Part shown: one piece after another, positions 1 through 9,238 of the stretch | Layout: each line of letters begins with the position of its first letter | Position numbering within the stretch: position 1 is the stretch's first letter | Assembly (NCBI GenBank): GCA_964028335.1 | Contig: OZ034804.1 | Coordinates: 42,269,074-42,333,073 of the forward strand | DNA length: 64,000 nucleotides | Direction: 5' to 3' | From: Altica lythri | Lineage: Eukaryota; Arthropoda; Insecta; Coleoptera; Chrysomelidae | Program-made: the position numbers and the translations under genes | Notes under the pieces: model-generated | Databases searched by the model: none | The model's input: the letters and a program-made list of their open reading frames with translations, nothing else | Told to the model about the DNA's origin: nothing

Positions 1-967
1 TTTGCTATTACCGGGCTGAGAGGGCTTCCCATTGCTACTCCTTCGATCTGTTCGTATATCTTGTTGTCCCATGAAAAATAAGTGGTGGTGAGGCAATGTT
101 TAAACAAATTGGAGATGTCCTCTGGGAATTTACCATATATATGTTCCATTGCATCGCTTAGGGGTACTTTTGTAAAGAGAGATACTACATCAAAACTTAC
201 TAATATATCATTCTCGTCAAGAACTAAGTCTTTAATTTTTGACATACGAATCAGTAAGTCCGATGTATGGTTGCAGGAGTGATGACAGGTGTTTAGCTAA
301 ATCATATGTCGGTGAACCAATGGCGCTTACAATGGGACGCAGCGGAATGTTGGCTTTGTGTATCTTTGGCAAACCATAGAGCCTTGGTATAGCAGCTTCA
401 CTTTTACAAATTAATTTCTTTGTCTGTTCTTCTATACTTGACTTCTTCACAAAGGTCTTTGTTGTTCTTATTACGCGTTGTGTTGGATCATTGCGTAACT
501 CCTTGTAACTGCTAGGATCCAGTAAATCAATTATCTTTTCCTTATAATCTGCGGTATTTATTACGACAGTCGCATTTCCCTTGTCCGCTGGTAACACCAG
601 TATACTCTCATCCTTGTTTAGATCACGAATTGCTCTTAACTCCCTAGGCTTTAGGTTACTTTTGGGTGGTTTGGCCTTTTGTAAAATTCTTGCTGATTCG
701 GTGCGTAATTCCTGAGCTGTTTCTTCTGGCAGACATCTTAGTGCTGATTCTAGATTTGCGATAATGTCTTCCTTCGGCACATCTTTTGGCGTTATGGCAA
801 AGTTGCCGCCCTTAGCAAGTACGGAGACCTCATCTGGAGACAAATTCCGATTGCTAACATTAATCACTGTTTTATGAGTGTCCAGCGTTTGCTTTGGTCT
901 AATGTTTCTCGTTAATCTTTCAAATTTGTCTTTTTGGCTTTTAACCGTGTACCAAAAACCATTGATA
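1..967 (-). pseudogene. Penelope-like element reverse transcriptase, broken, runs off the left edge
   Basis: Read on the minus strand, the region gives an N-terminal stretch, then the Penelope-type RT motifs LPADKGNATVV, YGLPKIHK and RPIVSAIGSPTYDLAKHL, then after a frame change near 270 an RT core with ILVSFDVVSLFT and GVAMGSPLSPVIAN. These are characteristic of Penelope-like retroelements, whose RT is followed by a GIY-YIG endonuclease that would lie beyond base 1. The frame open from about 960 hits a stop at 232-234, while the next frame continues the same RT, so a small indel has broken the gene. There is no recognisable upstream terminal repeat before 1225. The fragment abuts, but is not part of, the gypsy element starting at 1226. 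Family assignment is strong; completeness outside the window is unknown. Confidence 0.88.
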
Positions 968-1225
968 CATTAGACAATGGCCGCGAAAGCCTTTCACAGT
1001 TTAATTTAACATTTATTAGTTTAAATAATTTTGGGTTTTTCCCAGAGTAAAGATGTTTGACGCTGACCAGATTTATTTAGAATTCCCTAAACTGGAAAGG
1101 AAATAGTGCTTCAGTGAGTTTTGGCAGTGAGAAAAATAAGCAGTCTAAAAACGAATACCAGAGATAAAAGTATCTTTTTAAAAATACCTTTGTTAATTAT
1201 ATACCTATCAAATTTTAATATATAT

Positions 1226-1540
1226 TGAAACACGTATGGGGGCTATTTACACAATTTATTTACAAAATTGTTAAGATACACTGAACTCTGCTGGATAACG
1301 TCTAACTACTTGACAATACAATGAACTCTTCTGAACACTTGACTCGAACTCACGTTAACTGTCCGTGCATCCCCTTATATACAACATTATTTAATCTAGT
1401 TAGTGTGTTTAGAAGTTTCTAGAATTTTCTAGAAACATTATTTAAAATGGTCAGTTGATTTTTTTACAAACTTCTAAAAATCAACTGTCAACAACAATCT
1501 TTTAAATTAAGGTCCCTTCCTTTACGGTTATCCCGTTACA
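1226..1540 (-). repeat. 3' LTR of the gypsy element
   Basis: A 315-bp terminal repeat that matches 6779-7093 base for base by eye. The Gag-Pol ORF runs past the LTR boundary: its stop codon is at 1502-1504, so the last 13 or so codons are encoded by LTR sequence. Confidence 0.95.
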
Positions 1541-4500
1541 CTGCCCCCTCCTTAGATTCATTCCTCCTGGAATGTTATTTCCTACATCGGAATCCCGCAC
1601 ACTCCTTGAGCCAGCCAAACCATCTTCTTGGAGTTGCTGCGCATCTCCACTGTGGTTTCCCTGGTAAGGCGCCAAACGATCATGATGGACCACGACGGGT
1701 TTCCCTCTGGGAATTTTCACGATCCGATAAATGACATCGTTAATCTTCTTTTTGATGGTGTAAGGACCTTCCCAGTTCTTTTGTAATTTGGGACAAATAC
1801 CTCGACGCCGTCGGGGGTTATAGAGCCAGACTAAATCTCCAACTTGGTAACTCTTTTCCATTGTCCGTGTGTCATAGTACCTCTTCATCCGATCACTAGA
1901 TAATTGTAGTTTTCCACGCACCAGGTTGTGTATACTTTCCATTCGATTCTGAAGGTCGGCGACATATTGTTCACGGGCCATTTCTTCGCCAGGTTTACAA
2001 CCAAACACCAAGTCACATGGTAGCCTCATTTCTCTACCGAACAGGACTTTCGCAGGCGTTTGGCCAGTTGATTCGTTAATGGCCGATCGAATTGCCATTA
2101 GAAATAGTGGAATATGTCGATCCCAATCCCTCTGACAATCTGACACCACTTTTGACAGATAGTTGGTTATAGTCCGGTTCATTCGTTCCACCATTCCATC
2201 AGACTGGGGGTGCATCGCTGTGGTTCTCGTTTTGTGGATGCCTAATCTTTGGCAAACTTCTTGAAACAGCTTGCTCTCAAAATTTCTTCCTTGGTCTGAA
2301 TGTAATTCTAATGGTACCCCAAATCGGCTTACGAATTCTTCAACCAATATATCTGCTAAAGTGGTAGCTTCCTGATTGGGAACTGCATATGCTTCAACCC
2401 ATTTAGTGAAGTAGTCCATTACAACAAAGATGTACTTGTTTCCTACATCGGTCTGTGGAAGTGGCCCCAATACATCTACTGCGATTCTTTCAAAAGGACT
2501 TCCAACCAGGTATTGCTGCATTTCCGCCTTCGGTTTTCGGTGCGGACCGTTACTGGCAGCACATGTAGTGCATTTACGACACCAATCTTTAACATCATTA
2601 GTGCAATTTACCCAGTAAAATCTATCTCGGATCTTTTGCAGCGTTTTCGTGATACCCAGATGTCCTCCTGAACTATCATTATGCATCTGTTTTAAAATTT
2701 CCGGTACAGCATTTCTTGGGACCACTATTTGTTTCCTTGTTTCTGTGCCCTCGGAATTTTCTACAAGTCTTTTAACGAGCCCTCCGTCCAAAATTAAAGA
2801 GTTCCATTGGGACCAGTATGCTTTTAAAGCAGGAGAGGATGAGGATATCTCTCTCCACAACGGGCGACGGTCCATTCTCTTCCACTCCCTAATCTTTCTC
2901 AGAACGGGATCGTTTTCTTGTTGCTCCTCCAGCATAGAGCTCTCGTCTTCTGGCACAACCTTAACTAAGGCAAGTTTTTCCTCGTTCTGCTCCATACGGG
3001 TACAATGGGGGCAATCAGGTCGACATGGTCTTCTGGAAAGCGCATCAGCATTACGATGTCTGGTTCCAGGTCTGTGCTCGATTTCAACATCATATTCCTG
3101 CAGTTTTTCGAGCCATCTTGCTATCTGTCCTTCTGGGTTCCTGAAGCTAAGTAGCCACTTTAAACTGGCATGGTCTGTTCTGATCAGGAATTTTCTGCCA
3201 TACAGATATTTATAAAAATGTTCGACGGATTTTACAACTGCTAACAGTTCCCTCCGAGTTACACAGTAGTTCTTTTCAGCTTTCGATAAAGTTTTGCTGA
3301 AGTAACCAACCACTCTTTCCTTACCGTCTTGTAGCTGTGACAGGACGGCTCCAATTCCCACATTGCTGGCGTCGGTGTCCAAAATAAGCTTACCATCAGG
3401 AAGTGGATAAGCAAGAACAGGTGCTGACGTAAGCTGTTTCTTCAATATTTCAAACGCCTTTTGACATTCCTGATCCCAACAGAAGGACTTATCTTGTTCT
3501 GTCAAACGTGTCAAGGGTTTGGCGATGTCTCCAAAATTCTTGACATATCGTCGGTAATAGGAACAAAGACCCAAGAAACTCCGGAGCTGATGTTTGTCGA
3601 TAGGGATTGGCCATTCCTGAACGGCTTGTATCTTAGCGGGATCAACAGCAACGCCATCCTTGCTTACGTTATGTCCTAAATAGTTGACCTGTCTCTGGAA
3701 CAAGTGGCATTTCTTAACATTCAATGTTAGATTAGCGTTCTGTAATCTTTTAAAAACTTCTTCCAGGTTAGATAAATGTTCCTTAAAGGTCTTACCCATT
3801 ATGATGATGTCGTCTAGATAAACTAGACAAGTTTCCCATGACAAACCCCGCAGGATGTTCTCCATTAGTCGTTCAAACGTCGCAGGAGCATTACAGAGGC
3901 CAAATGGAAGGACCGTGAATTGCCATAACCCTGATCCACTGGTAAAGGCAGTCTTTTCTTTGTCTGCAGGATTCATTTTAACTTGCCAGTATCCGCTTTT
4001 AAGGTCCAAGGTAGAAAACAGAGTAGAACCCGCCAAAGCGTCGAGGGCATCATCAATCCTTGGCAGAGGATAACTGTCCTTCTTAGTGACATCATTTAGC
4101 TTTCGATAGTCGACACAAAACCGCATTGATCCGTCTTTCTTTCTCACTAATACCACAGGAGAAGCCCACGGACTACTGGATGGTTCGACTATGCCATTTT
4201 GAATCATTTCTTTAAGGGCTCTGTCTGCTTCTTCCTTCTTAACTTGATGCATCCTTCGGGGTACCTGTCGAATCGGACGTGCATCACCAGTGTCAATTCT
4301 ATGTTGTACAACATCAGTTCTTCCCAGTTTACTTTTAGAACCAAATACAGGTTTATAACGGTAAAGTAGATCTCTTACCTGTTTCTTTTCTAATTTTGAC
4401 AAAGAGGGATCTAATTTTGTCATTAATGGTTCAATTCCGTTGGTCTCATCTGTTTCCGTAACGTTTACCTTGTGAATTATGGCTGTTACTGGTTCTAAAC

Positions 4501-6745
4501 TTCCCATTTCCGTGTCCTTTCGGAGAAGAACTGGATGATCGTTCAAGTTGATAACTCGGATGGGTACCTCTTTGGCGGATCTAACAAGAGTCTTACCCAC
4601 AAGGAGTCCTTTTCCCAATTCATGGTCATGGTTCTTCGGCTCTATCATGGCTGGGGTACCATCTGGCTCCAGTCCATCCAACCGCGCTGGGACGACACAT
4701 TCGCAGCTTGCCGGAAGTTCGATATCATCGATTAGCTTAATCGAGGCATTGTCAACTTGTTTTCGGTGCAGGAATATTTCTTCATCACCAGTACGAAGGA
4801 TACGTTGGCGAAGATCCAAATGAAAACCACAGTGGAGCATAACATCCATGCCCAGAACAACATCTTCATCAACGTCAGCCACCAGCACTGAGTGAACAAG
4901 AGAGGTTGAACCAAACTGTAGCGTCACCTGTATCTCACCGTAGACTCTAGCAGAATCCCCGGTAGCGGTACGCAGTCTCCAACTGGTAGGCAACATCTTA
5001 TTTCGCATAATGATGGTTGGGCGGACGATAGTTTTTGTAGCTCCAGTGTCTACCAGCATGCTAATATTCTTCCCATCAAGGAGGCCATCTACATATAAGC
5101 TGTCCACGTGATGTCGCAGAGTTGCCAATTTAATGGTGTGAGGGACTCTGGGAATGTTTGGGGTCGAAGGCGCCCTCCAGGAGTCGACCCGTTTAAAGTT
5201 TTCCTGCTGCAGGGGTACTTCAGCAGGAGATTTTTCTTTATGGGGGCAAGTATTTCTTATATGGCCTAGTTCTCCGCAGTTCCAGCATCTCACTGGGCGC
5301 CTTCTTTTTGGAGATAACTTCATAAACCTCTCTACTACCGCTTCAACGTCGCTAACGGAATGAACGGCATGGTCGTAGTTACCGGTGATTTCCCTCAGTC
5401 GAGCAACTCCACGTGAGGCCTCCGTCGCCGCCTCAAACTCCAGGGCAATGGTCAAGGCGTCCACAAGGGTCTTCGGCCGCGCCAGCCGTACAGCGCGCTG
5501 CAACTCGACGTCTCGAAGACCATCGGTGAAGGTTTGGACTGCTAGGCACTCCAGGAAATCCTCCGCTGCATTTGAATACGCAAGTCGTACCATTCTTGCT
5601 ACATCTGCTTCAAATTCCTGGATAGTTTCTCCATTTTTCTGTTTTCGGCTCTTTAACTGCATTCGGTACACAGGTTGTAGATGAGTTTGACCATAACGCA
5701 TCTTTAGACGATTCACCAATAACTCGAAGTTGTCAGCTTCATCCGGCGTTAATGATTGCAAGACGTCTAAAGCTTCGCCTCGCAGAGCTACGGTTAGGGA
5801 CAATGCTTTCTCCTGGGATGACCATCCATTAGCTCTGGCCGCTGCGTCGAATTGTTTCAGGTAATTTGGCCAGGAAGTCTTCCCGTCGAAGGTCGGGGGT
5901 TTCATCGTCGTTCGTCCATGGGTCGTCTCCTCGCTTCTTTGTCGTTCGACGTCTGCGTGGCAGGTTTCCATCCTTCTTGCATCTCCTTCGCCGTGGTGGA
6001 TGGTTTGGTTTCGGCGGCTAGCTTCCTGTTCTTGTTGAAGCTTCCTTATCTCGGACTGCATCTGCTGGTTGATCTGGTTTTGCTCGTCTCGCAAGTTGGA
6101 CACTTGATGATTTTGTTCGTCTCGCAAGCTGGACACTTGCTGATTTTGTTCGTCTCGCAAGCTGGACACTTGCTGATTCAAGTTGGCTACTTGCTGATTC
6201 TGCTCGTCACGAATATGTGATATTTGCTGGGAGAACGAACTTGATAACTCATCTGATAGGGTAGACATCCGTTGTGATAGCTCCTCTTTTTGGCTCTTCA
6301 TCTGACTGGATAGCACCTCTTGTTGGTTCGTCATTCGTTGTGACAGCTGGGACATATCTTCACGCTGGCTCTTTATCTGACTGGATAGCTCCTCTTGGTT
6401 GTTCGTCATTCGTTGCGACAGCTGGGACATATCTTCGCGCTGGCTGCTTATCTGACTGGACAACTGGGACATATCTTCGCGCTGGCTGCTTATCTGACTG
6501 GACAACTGGGACAGTTGTTGAGCTTGTTCTTCTTGTTGGCTCGTCATTCGTTGCGATAGTTCAGAAATTGCTTTTTGAACCGGGCCATCGAACTCCACAA
6601 CGTCAGGGTCCAAATTATTACTTAGGTAGTATTCACGGAGCCTATTCAACAATACAGATTTGGTCCCAGTAGTTTCCAATTCTAATTCTTCGAGCTCTCT
6701 TCTGAGCTCTGCCACCAATAGTTCATTTATCTTTTTTCCAGGCAT
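1502..6745 (-). CDS. Gag-Pol polyprotein of the gypsy element
   Basis: A single intact frame of 1747 aa from the first ATG (6743-6745, MPGKKINELL); the open frame extends 7 codons further up but without an ATG. In order: a SAP-like helix-turn-helix near residues 5-45; a Gln/Ser-rich coiled coil built from imperfect repeats of SQREDMSQLSSQI type; Gag; a CCHC zinc knuckle CWNCGELGHIRNTC near 480; an aspartic protease MLVDTGATKTIV near 560; reverse transcriptase with YLDDIIIMG near 970; RNase H with DTDASNVGIGAVL near 1120; an integrase with an HHCC zinc site near 1350-1400 and the core DDE region (VDVLGPLP near 1420, SDQGRNFES near 1478); and a GPY/F module near 1660. Gag and Pol are fused with no frameshift. 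It packages, copies and integrates the element. Confidence 0.95.
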   Translation of the reverse strand: MPGKKINELLVAELRRELEELELETTGTKSVLLNRLREYYLSNNLDPDVVEFDGPVQKAISELSQRMTSQQEEQAQQLSQLSSQISSQREDMSQLSSQISSQREDMSQLSQRMTNNQEELSSQIKSQREDMSQLSQRMTNQQEVLSSQMKSQKEELSQRMSTLSDELSSSFSQQISHIRDEQNQQVANLNQQVSSLRDEQNQQVSSLRDEQNHQVSNLRDEQNQINQQMQSEIRKLQQEQEASRRNQTIHHGEGDARRMETCHADVERQRSEETTHGRTTMKPPTFDGKTSWPNYLKQFDAAARANGWSSQEKALSLTVALRGEALDVLQSLTPDEADNFELLVNRLKMRYGQTHLQPVYRMQLKSRKQKNGETIQEFEADVARMVRLAYSNAAEDFLECLAVQTFTDGLRDVELQRAVRLARPKTLVDALTIALEFEAATEASRGVARLREITGNYDHAVHSVSDVEAVVERFMKLSPKRRRPVRCWNCGELGHIRNTCPHKEKSPAEVPLQQENFKRVDSWRAPSTPNIPRVPHTIKLATLRHHVDSLYVDGLLDGKNISMLVDTGATKTIVRPTIIMRNKMLPTSWRLRTATGDSARVYGEIQVTLQFGSTSLVHSVLVADVDEDVVLGMDVMLHCGFHLDLRQRILRTGDEEIFLHRKQVDNASIKLIDDIELPASCECVVPARLDGLEPDGTPAMIEPKNHDHELGKGLLVGKTLVRSAKEVPIRVINLNDHPVLLRKDTEMGSLEPVTAIIHKVNVTETDETNGIEPLMTKLDPSLSKLEKKQVRDLLYRYKPVFGSKSKLGRTDVVQHRIDTGDARPIRQVPRRMHQVKKEEADRALKEMIQNGIVEPSSSPWASPVVLVRKKDGSMRFCVDYRKLNDVTKKDSYPLPRIDDALDALAGSTLFSTLDLKSGYWQVKMNPADKEKTAFTSGSGLWQFTVLPFGLCNAPATFERLMENILRGLSWETCLVYLDDIIIMGKTFKEHLSNLEEVFKRLQNANLTLNVKKCHLFQRQVNYLGHNVSKDGVAVDPAKIQAVQEWPIPIDKHQLRSFLGLCSYYRRYVKNFGDIAKPLTRLTEQDKSFCWDQECQKAFEILKKQLTSAPVLAYPLPDGKLILDTDASNVGIGAVLSQLQDGKERVVGYFSKTLSKAEKNYCVTRRELLAVVKSVEHFYKYLYGRKFLIRTDHASLKWLLSFRNPEGQIARWLEKLQEYDVEIEHRPGTRHRNADALSRRPCRPDCPHCTRMEQNEEKLALVKVVPEDESSMLEEQQENDPVLRKIREWKRMDRRPLWREISSSSPALKAYWSQWNSLILDGGLVKRLVENSEGTETRKQIVVPRNAVPEILKQMHNDSSGGHLGITKTLQKIRDRFYWVNCTNDVKDWCRKCTTCAASNGPHRKPKAEMQQYLVGSPFERIAVDVLGPLPQTDVGNKYIFVVMDYFTKWVEAYAVPNQEATTLADILVEEFVSRFGVPLELHSDQGRNFESKLFQEVCQRLGIHKTRTTAMHPQSDGMVERMNRTITNYLSKVVSDCQRDWDRHIPLFLMAIRSAINESTGQTPAKVLFGREMRLPCDLVFGCKPGEEMAREQYVADLQNRMESIHNLVRGKLQLSSDRMKRYYDTRTMEKSYQVGDLVWLYNPRRRRGICPKLQKNWEGPYTIKKKINDVIYRIVKIPRGKPVVVHHDRLAPYQGNHSGDAQQLQEDGLAGSRSVRDSDVGNNIPGGMNLRRGQCNGITVKEGTLI

Positions 6746-6778
6746 TCTTATATCTTCACCCCACACCTGACACCAATT

Positions 6779-7093
6779 TGAAACACGTATGGGGGCTATT
6801 TACACAATTTATTTACAAAATTGTTAAGATACACTGAACTCTGCTGGATAACGTCTAACTACTTGACAATACAATGAACTCTTCTGAACACTTGACTCGA
6901 ACTCACGTTAACTGTCCGTGCATCCCCTTATATACAACATTATTTAATCTAGTTAGTGTGTTTAGAAGTTTCTAGAATTTTCTAGAAACATTATTTAAAA
7001 TGGTCAGTTGATTTTTTTACAAACTTCTAAAAATCAACTGTCAACAACAATCTTTTAAATTAAGGTCCCTTCCTTTACGGTTATCCCGTTACA
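6779..7093 (-). repeat. 5' LTR of the gypsy element (carries its promoter)
   Basis: The partner of the LTR at 1226-1540. In element orientation this is the upstream copy, so transcription should start within it. The primer-binding site follows two bases inside its inner edge. The flanking ATAT at 7094-7097 repeats the bases at 1222-1225. Confidence 0.95.
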
Positions 7094-7269
7094 ATATGAT
7101 TTAAAACTTTTCGTATTTATATTATTTTTAACCATCAAAGCTCCCTTAACGGTCAGCAAAACGTGTTACCATCCACTCCCACCGCGTTTCCATTCGTCAT
7201 CTTCTTTAATGCACTCTTCACTTCCTCCCTAGACACGTCTCTCTTCTTCATTTTTCAGCAGCCCTTAAC

Positions 7270-7900
7270 TGTCCACTCCTGGACGTAAGCCACCCCTTGA
7301 AGTTTTCATTCTGTCGCGTCTTTTGCTACTTGATGTCTTCCTGCCATTTCCTTGACATCAACCAACCACCCCTTGGAAATCGGCCCACACTTCTTTTATG
7401 CACTCTAGGTCTCCATTGCGTAATGTGTCTGGTCCATCTTGCATCCTCCTGCCTAGCAACATGTCCTACCCAGTTCCATTTCGAGTGAGCAGCACGTTGT
7501 ATTATGTCTTCAACTTTGGTGCGTCTGCGTATTTTATCGTTGCGGATGTAGATAATTTTATTCCTAGCTTAAGCCTTTCTATTGCGCGCTCTGTGGTTCT
7601 AAGTTTGTTGGTGGCTTTTATAGTCATCAAAGTTGTCTCCAGACCGTAAGTCATCACTGGGAGGATACAAGAATTAAAAACCTTGGTTTTTAGGTTGATG
7701 GGAATGTTAGTGTTACTGACGACATTTTTTCGCCAACGGCAGCCCATGACATGCGGACTCTTCGGTTTATTTCCGATTATTGGTTTTCTTTTCCTAACTT
7801 AATTAAGTGGCCTAAGTAAATATATTCTTCTACCCTTTCTATGACTACCTCTCCGACAGTGATTTGTTTCTTCCGAAGTAAGAATTTTGGTCTCTCACCA
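7270..7900 (-). pseudogene. Non-LTR retrotransposon RT C-terminal fragment
   Basis: The minus strand gives VEEYIYLGHLIKLGKENQ, then KVFNSCILPVMTYGLETT and TTERAIERLKLGI, then a decayed tail with WNWVGHVARR. These are the thumb and post-RT region of a LINE ORF2 of the common insect endonuclease-reverse transcriptase type. The frame is interrupted more than once and neither the endonuclease nor the palm domain is present. It is a 5'-truncated dead copy directly downstream of the gypsy insertion. Confidence 0.75.
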
Positions 7901-8199
7901 TTCTAAAATTTGCAATACCTTCTCATTTTTCTCGTTCAGCAGATTCTCGTAATATTCCTTTCAAACTCATACGTTGGTAAAACTCTACCTTCTTTGTTCT
8001 TAAGTTGTCGGATGGCAGTAATGTCTTTCGAAGCTTTATCCTTTTCTTTAGCTATCCTTAATAATTCTCTTTCTACTTATTACTCTCAAAGTTGTCAGAG
8101 GCCTTTTCCATTGACTCTTGCTTCACGTTTGCCACTACTCTCTTTGCATTCTTCATTGCCACTATTCGGAATTTAAATAATTAAGTATTTATGTTTCTT

Positions 8200-8945
8200 A
8201 CTATTTAAACCTTCTCTGGATTTCCACAATTAATTCAAAAACAATATTAGCCAAATCGGTCCAGCACTCCGAAGCTCTTTATTTTCCATTATCTGTCATC
8301 ATGTCTGCATCTTTCAATACGCACACTTTACCTCTCATCTGGAAAACAGCATCTGTAACCCCTATTGTAATGAAGGGCAATAAATTGGAACCCGCTTATT
8401 ATCGCCCCATTAGCCTCACACCAATAATCTGTAAAGTTATGGGATCCATAATTACGGAGGCTCTTTCTGATTTTATTTAAAAACATGAAGTTATTAATGT
8501 AAACCAGCATGGATTTGTTAAAGGAAGATCTACAATGACTAACCTGCTGTGGTGTGTAAATGAATAGACAACTGTTTTAGCCAAATCTAAAATTCACCAA
8601 AGCTTTTAACCGTGCACCAAAACAAAGATTGGGCATTCGTGTCAATTCACTTCAGGGGATAAACTCGTTTCTAACAGATATAAAGTTTCGTGTTAAAGTT
8701 GGTGACTGTTTCTCGGCCGAAAAATCAGTTTTAAATGGAGTGGTAACATTCTCTTTTGTTAAACTTTTAGTCTAAGATTTTATTCTATGTTCCTCACAAT
8801 AGTTTACAGTTTAAACATTTCCTTTCAATATTTTTACTATGTTCCTCACATTGTCTAGAGTTAACATAATTTTGTAATTTCTAATTATTGGGCTTATGGG
8901 TCTTAACCCCTGCCCTTATCTATAAAATAATAATAATAATACCTA
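8200..8945 (+). pseudogene. Decayed jockey/CR1-like LINE fragment with A-rich tail
   Basis: The plus strand around 8330-8470 encodes WKTASVTPIV and YYRPISLTPIICKVM, the conserved start of a LINE RT domain, followed by QHGFVKGRSTMTNL. Stops appear within 50-60 codons. The piece ends in an (ATA)n tract near 8928-8940, a typical LINE 3' tail. No catalytic YADD motif survives. Confidence 0.7.
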
Positions 8946-9238
8946 CAACAATCAGCCTTAAATTAAAACTGTTATTTTATGAAGGAATAATCGAATAAAT
9001 TTAAACATTTGGCAACTGTGTACTTCAACCAGACGATCAGATGGGGTTGTTTTTGTTTTGAACACTCGTCAACCAATAGAAACGCTCATAAACAAATCCG
9101 TTGGCCGCTATTCGCAGAGCCTGCTGTGACCCAAGGACATTGTACTAACAGTGTAGCAATCAGTTATTTGTTAGTGTTTGTGCAGAGAGTTTCAATAAAG
9201 ATTAAAGTGCATTTGTGAACTTTTCCACCTGCATTAAT
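8946..9238 (+). other. Probable 5' flank and 5' UTR of the FBXL20 gene
   Basis: About 290 bases with no transposon signature that I recognise, lying between a LINE tail and the inferred first coding exon of FBXL20. They are richer in G and C (roughly 9010-9230) than their surroundings. A promoter or 5' UTR is the natural reading, but I see no clear TATA box or initiator. Confidence 0.35.

Larger units (their letters stand above)
1226..7093 (-). mobile_element. Full-length Ty3/gypsy LTR retrotransposon
   Basis: A 5868-bp element on the minus strand is bounded by two 315-bp direct LTRs (1226-1540 and 6779-7093) that I read as identical. In element orientation each LTR begins TGTAACGG and ends GTTTCA. 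The flanks carry the same 4 bp, ATAT, at 1222-1225 and 7094-7097, a target-site duplication. Just inside the 5' LTR lies a primer-binding site TGGTGTCAGGTGTGGGG (6759-6775), which resembles the 3' end of a tRNA-Leu. Just before the 3' LTR is a purine tract, AAGGAGGGGGCAG. One uninterrupted Gag-Pol ORF fills the inside. Identical LTRs, an intact ORF and a clean duplication all indicate a very recent insertion that could still be active. The GPY/F-type integrase tail places it in Ty3/gypsy; I do not assign a clade. Confidence 0.96.

Noticed and set aside
4535..4914. Overlapping frames inside the gypsy element
   Set aside because: Shadow frames of Gag-Pol; no independent signal.
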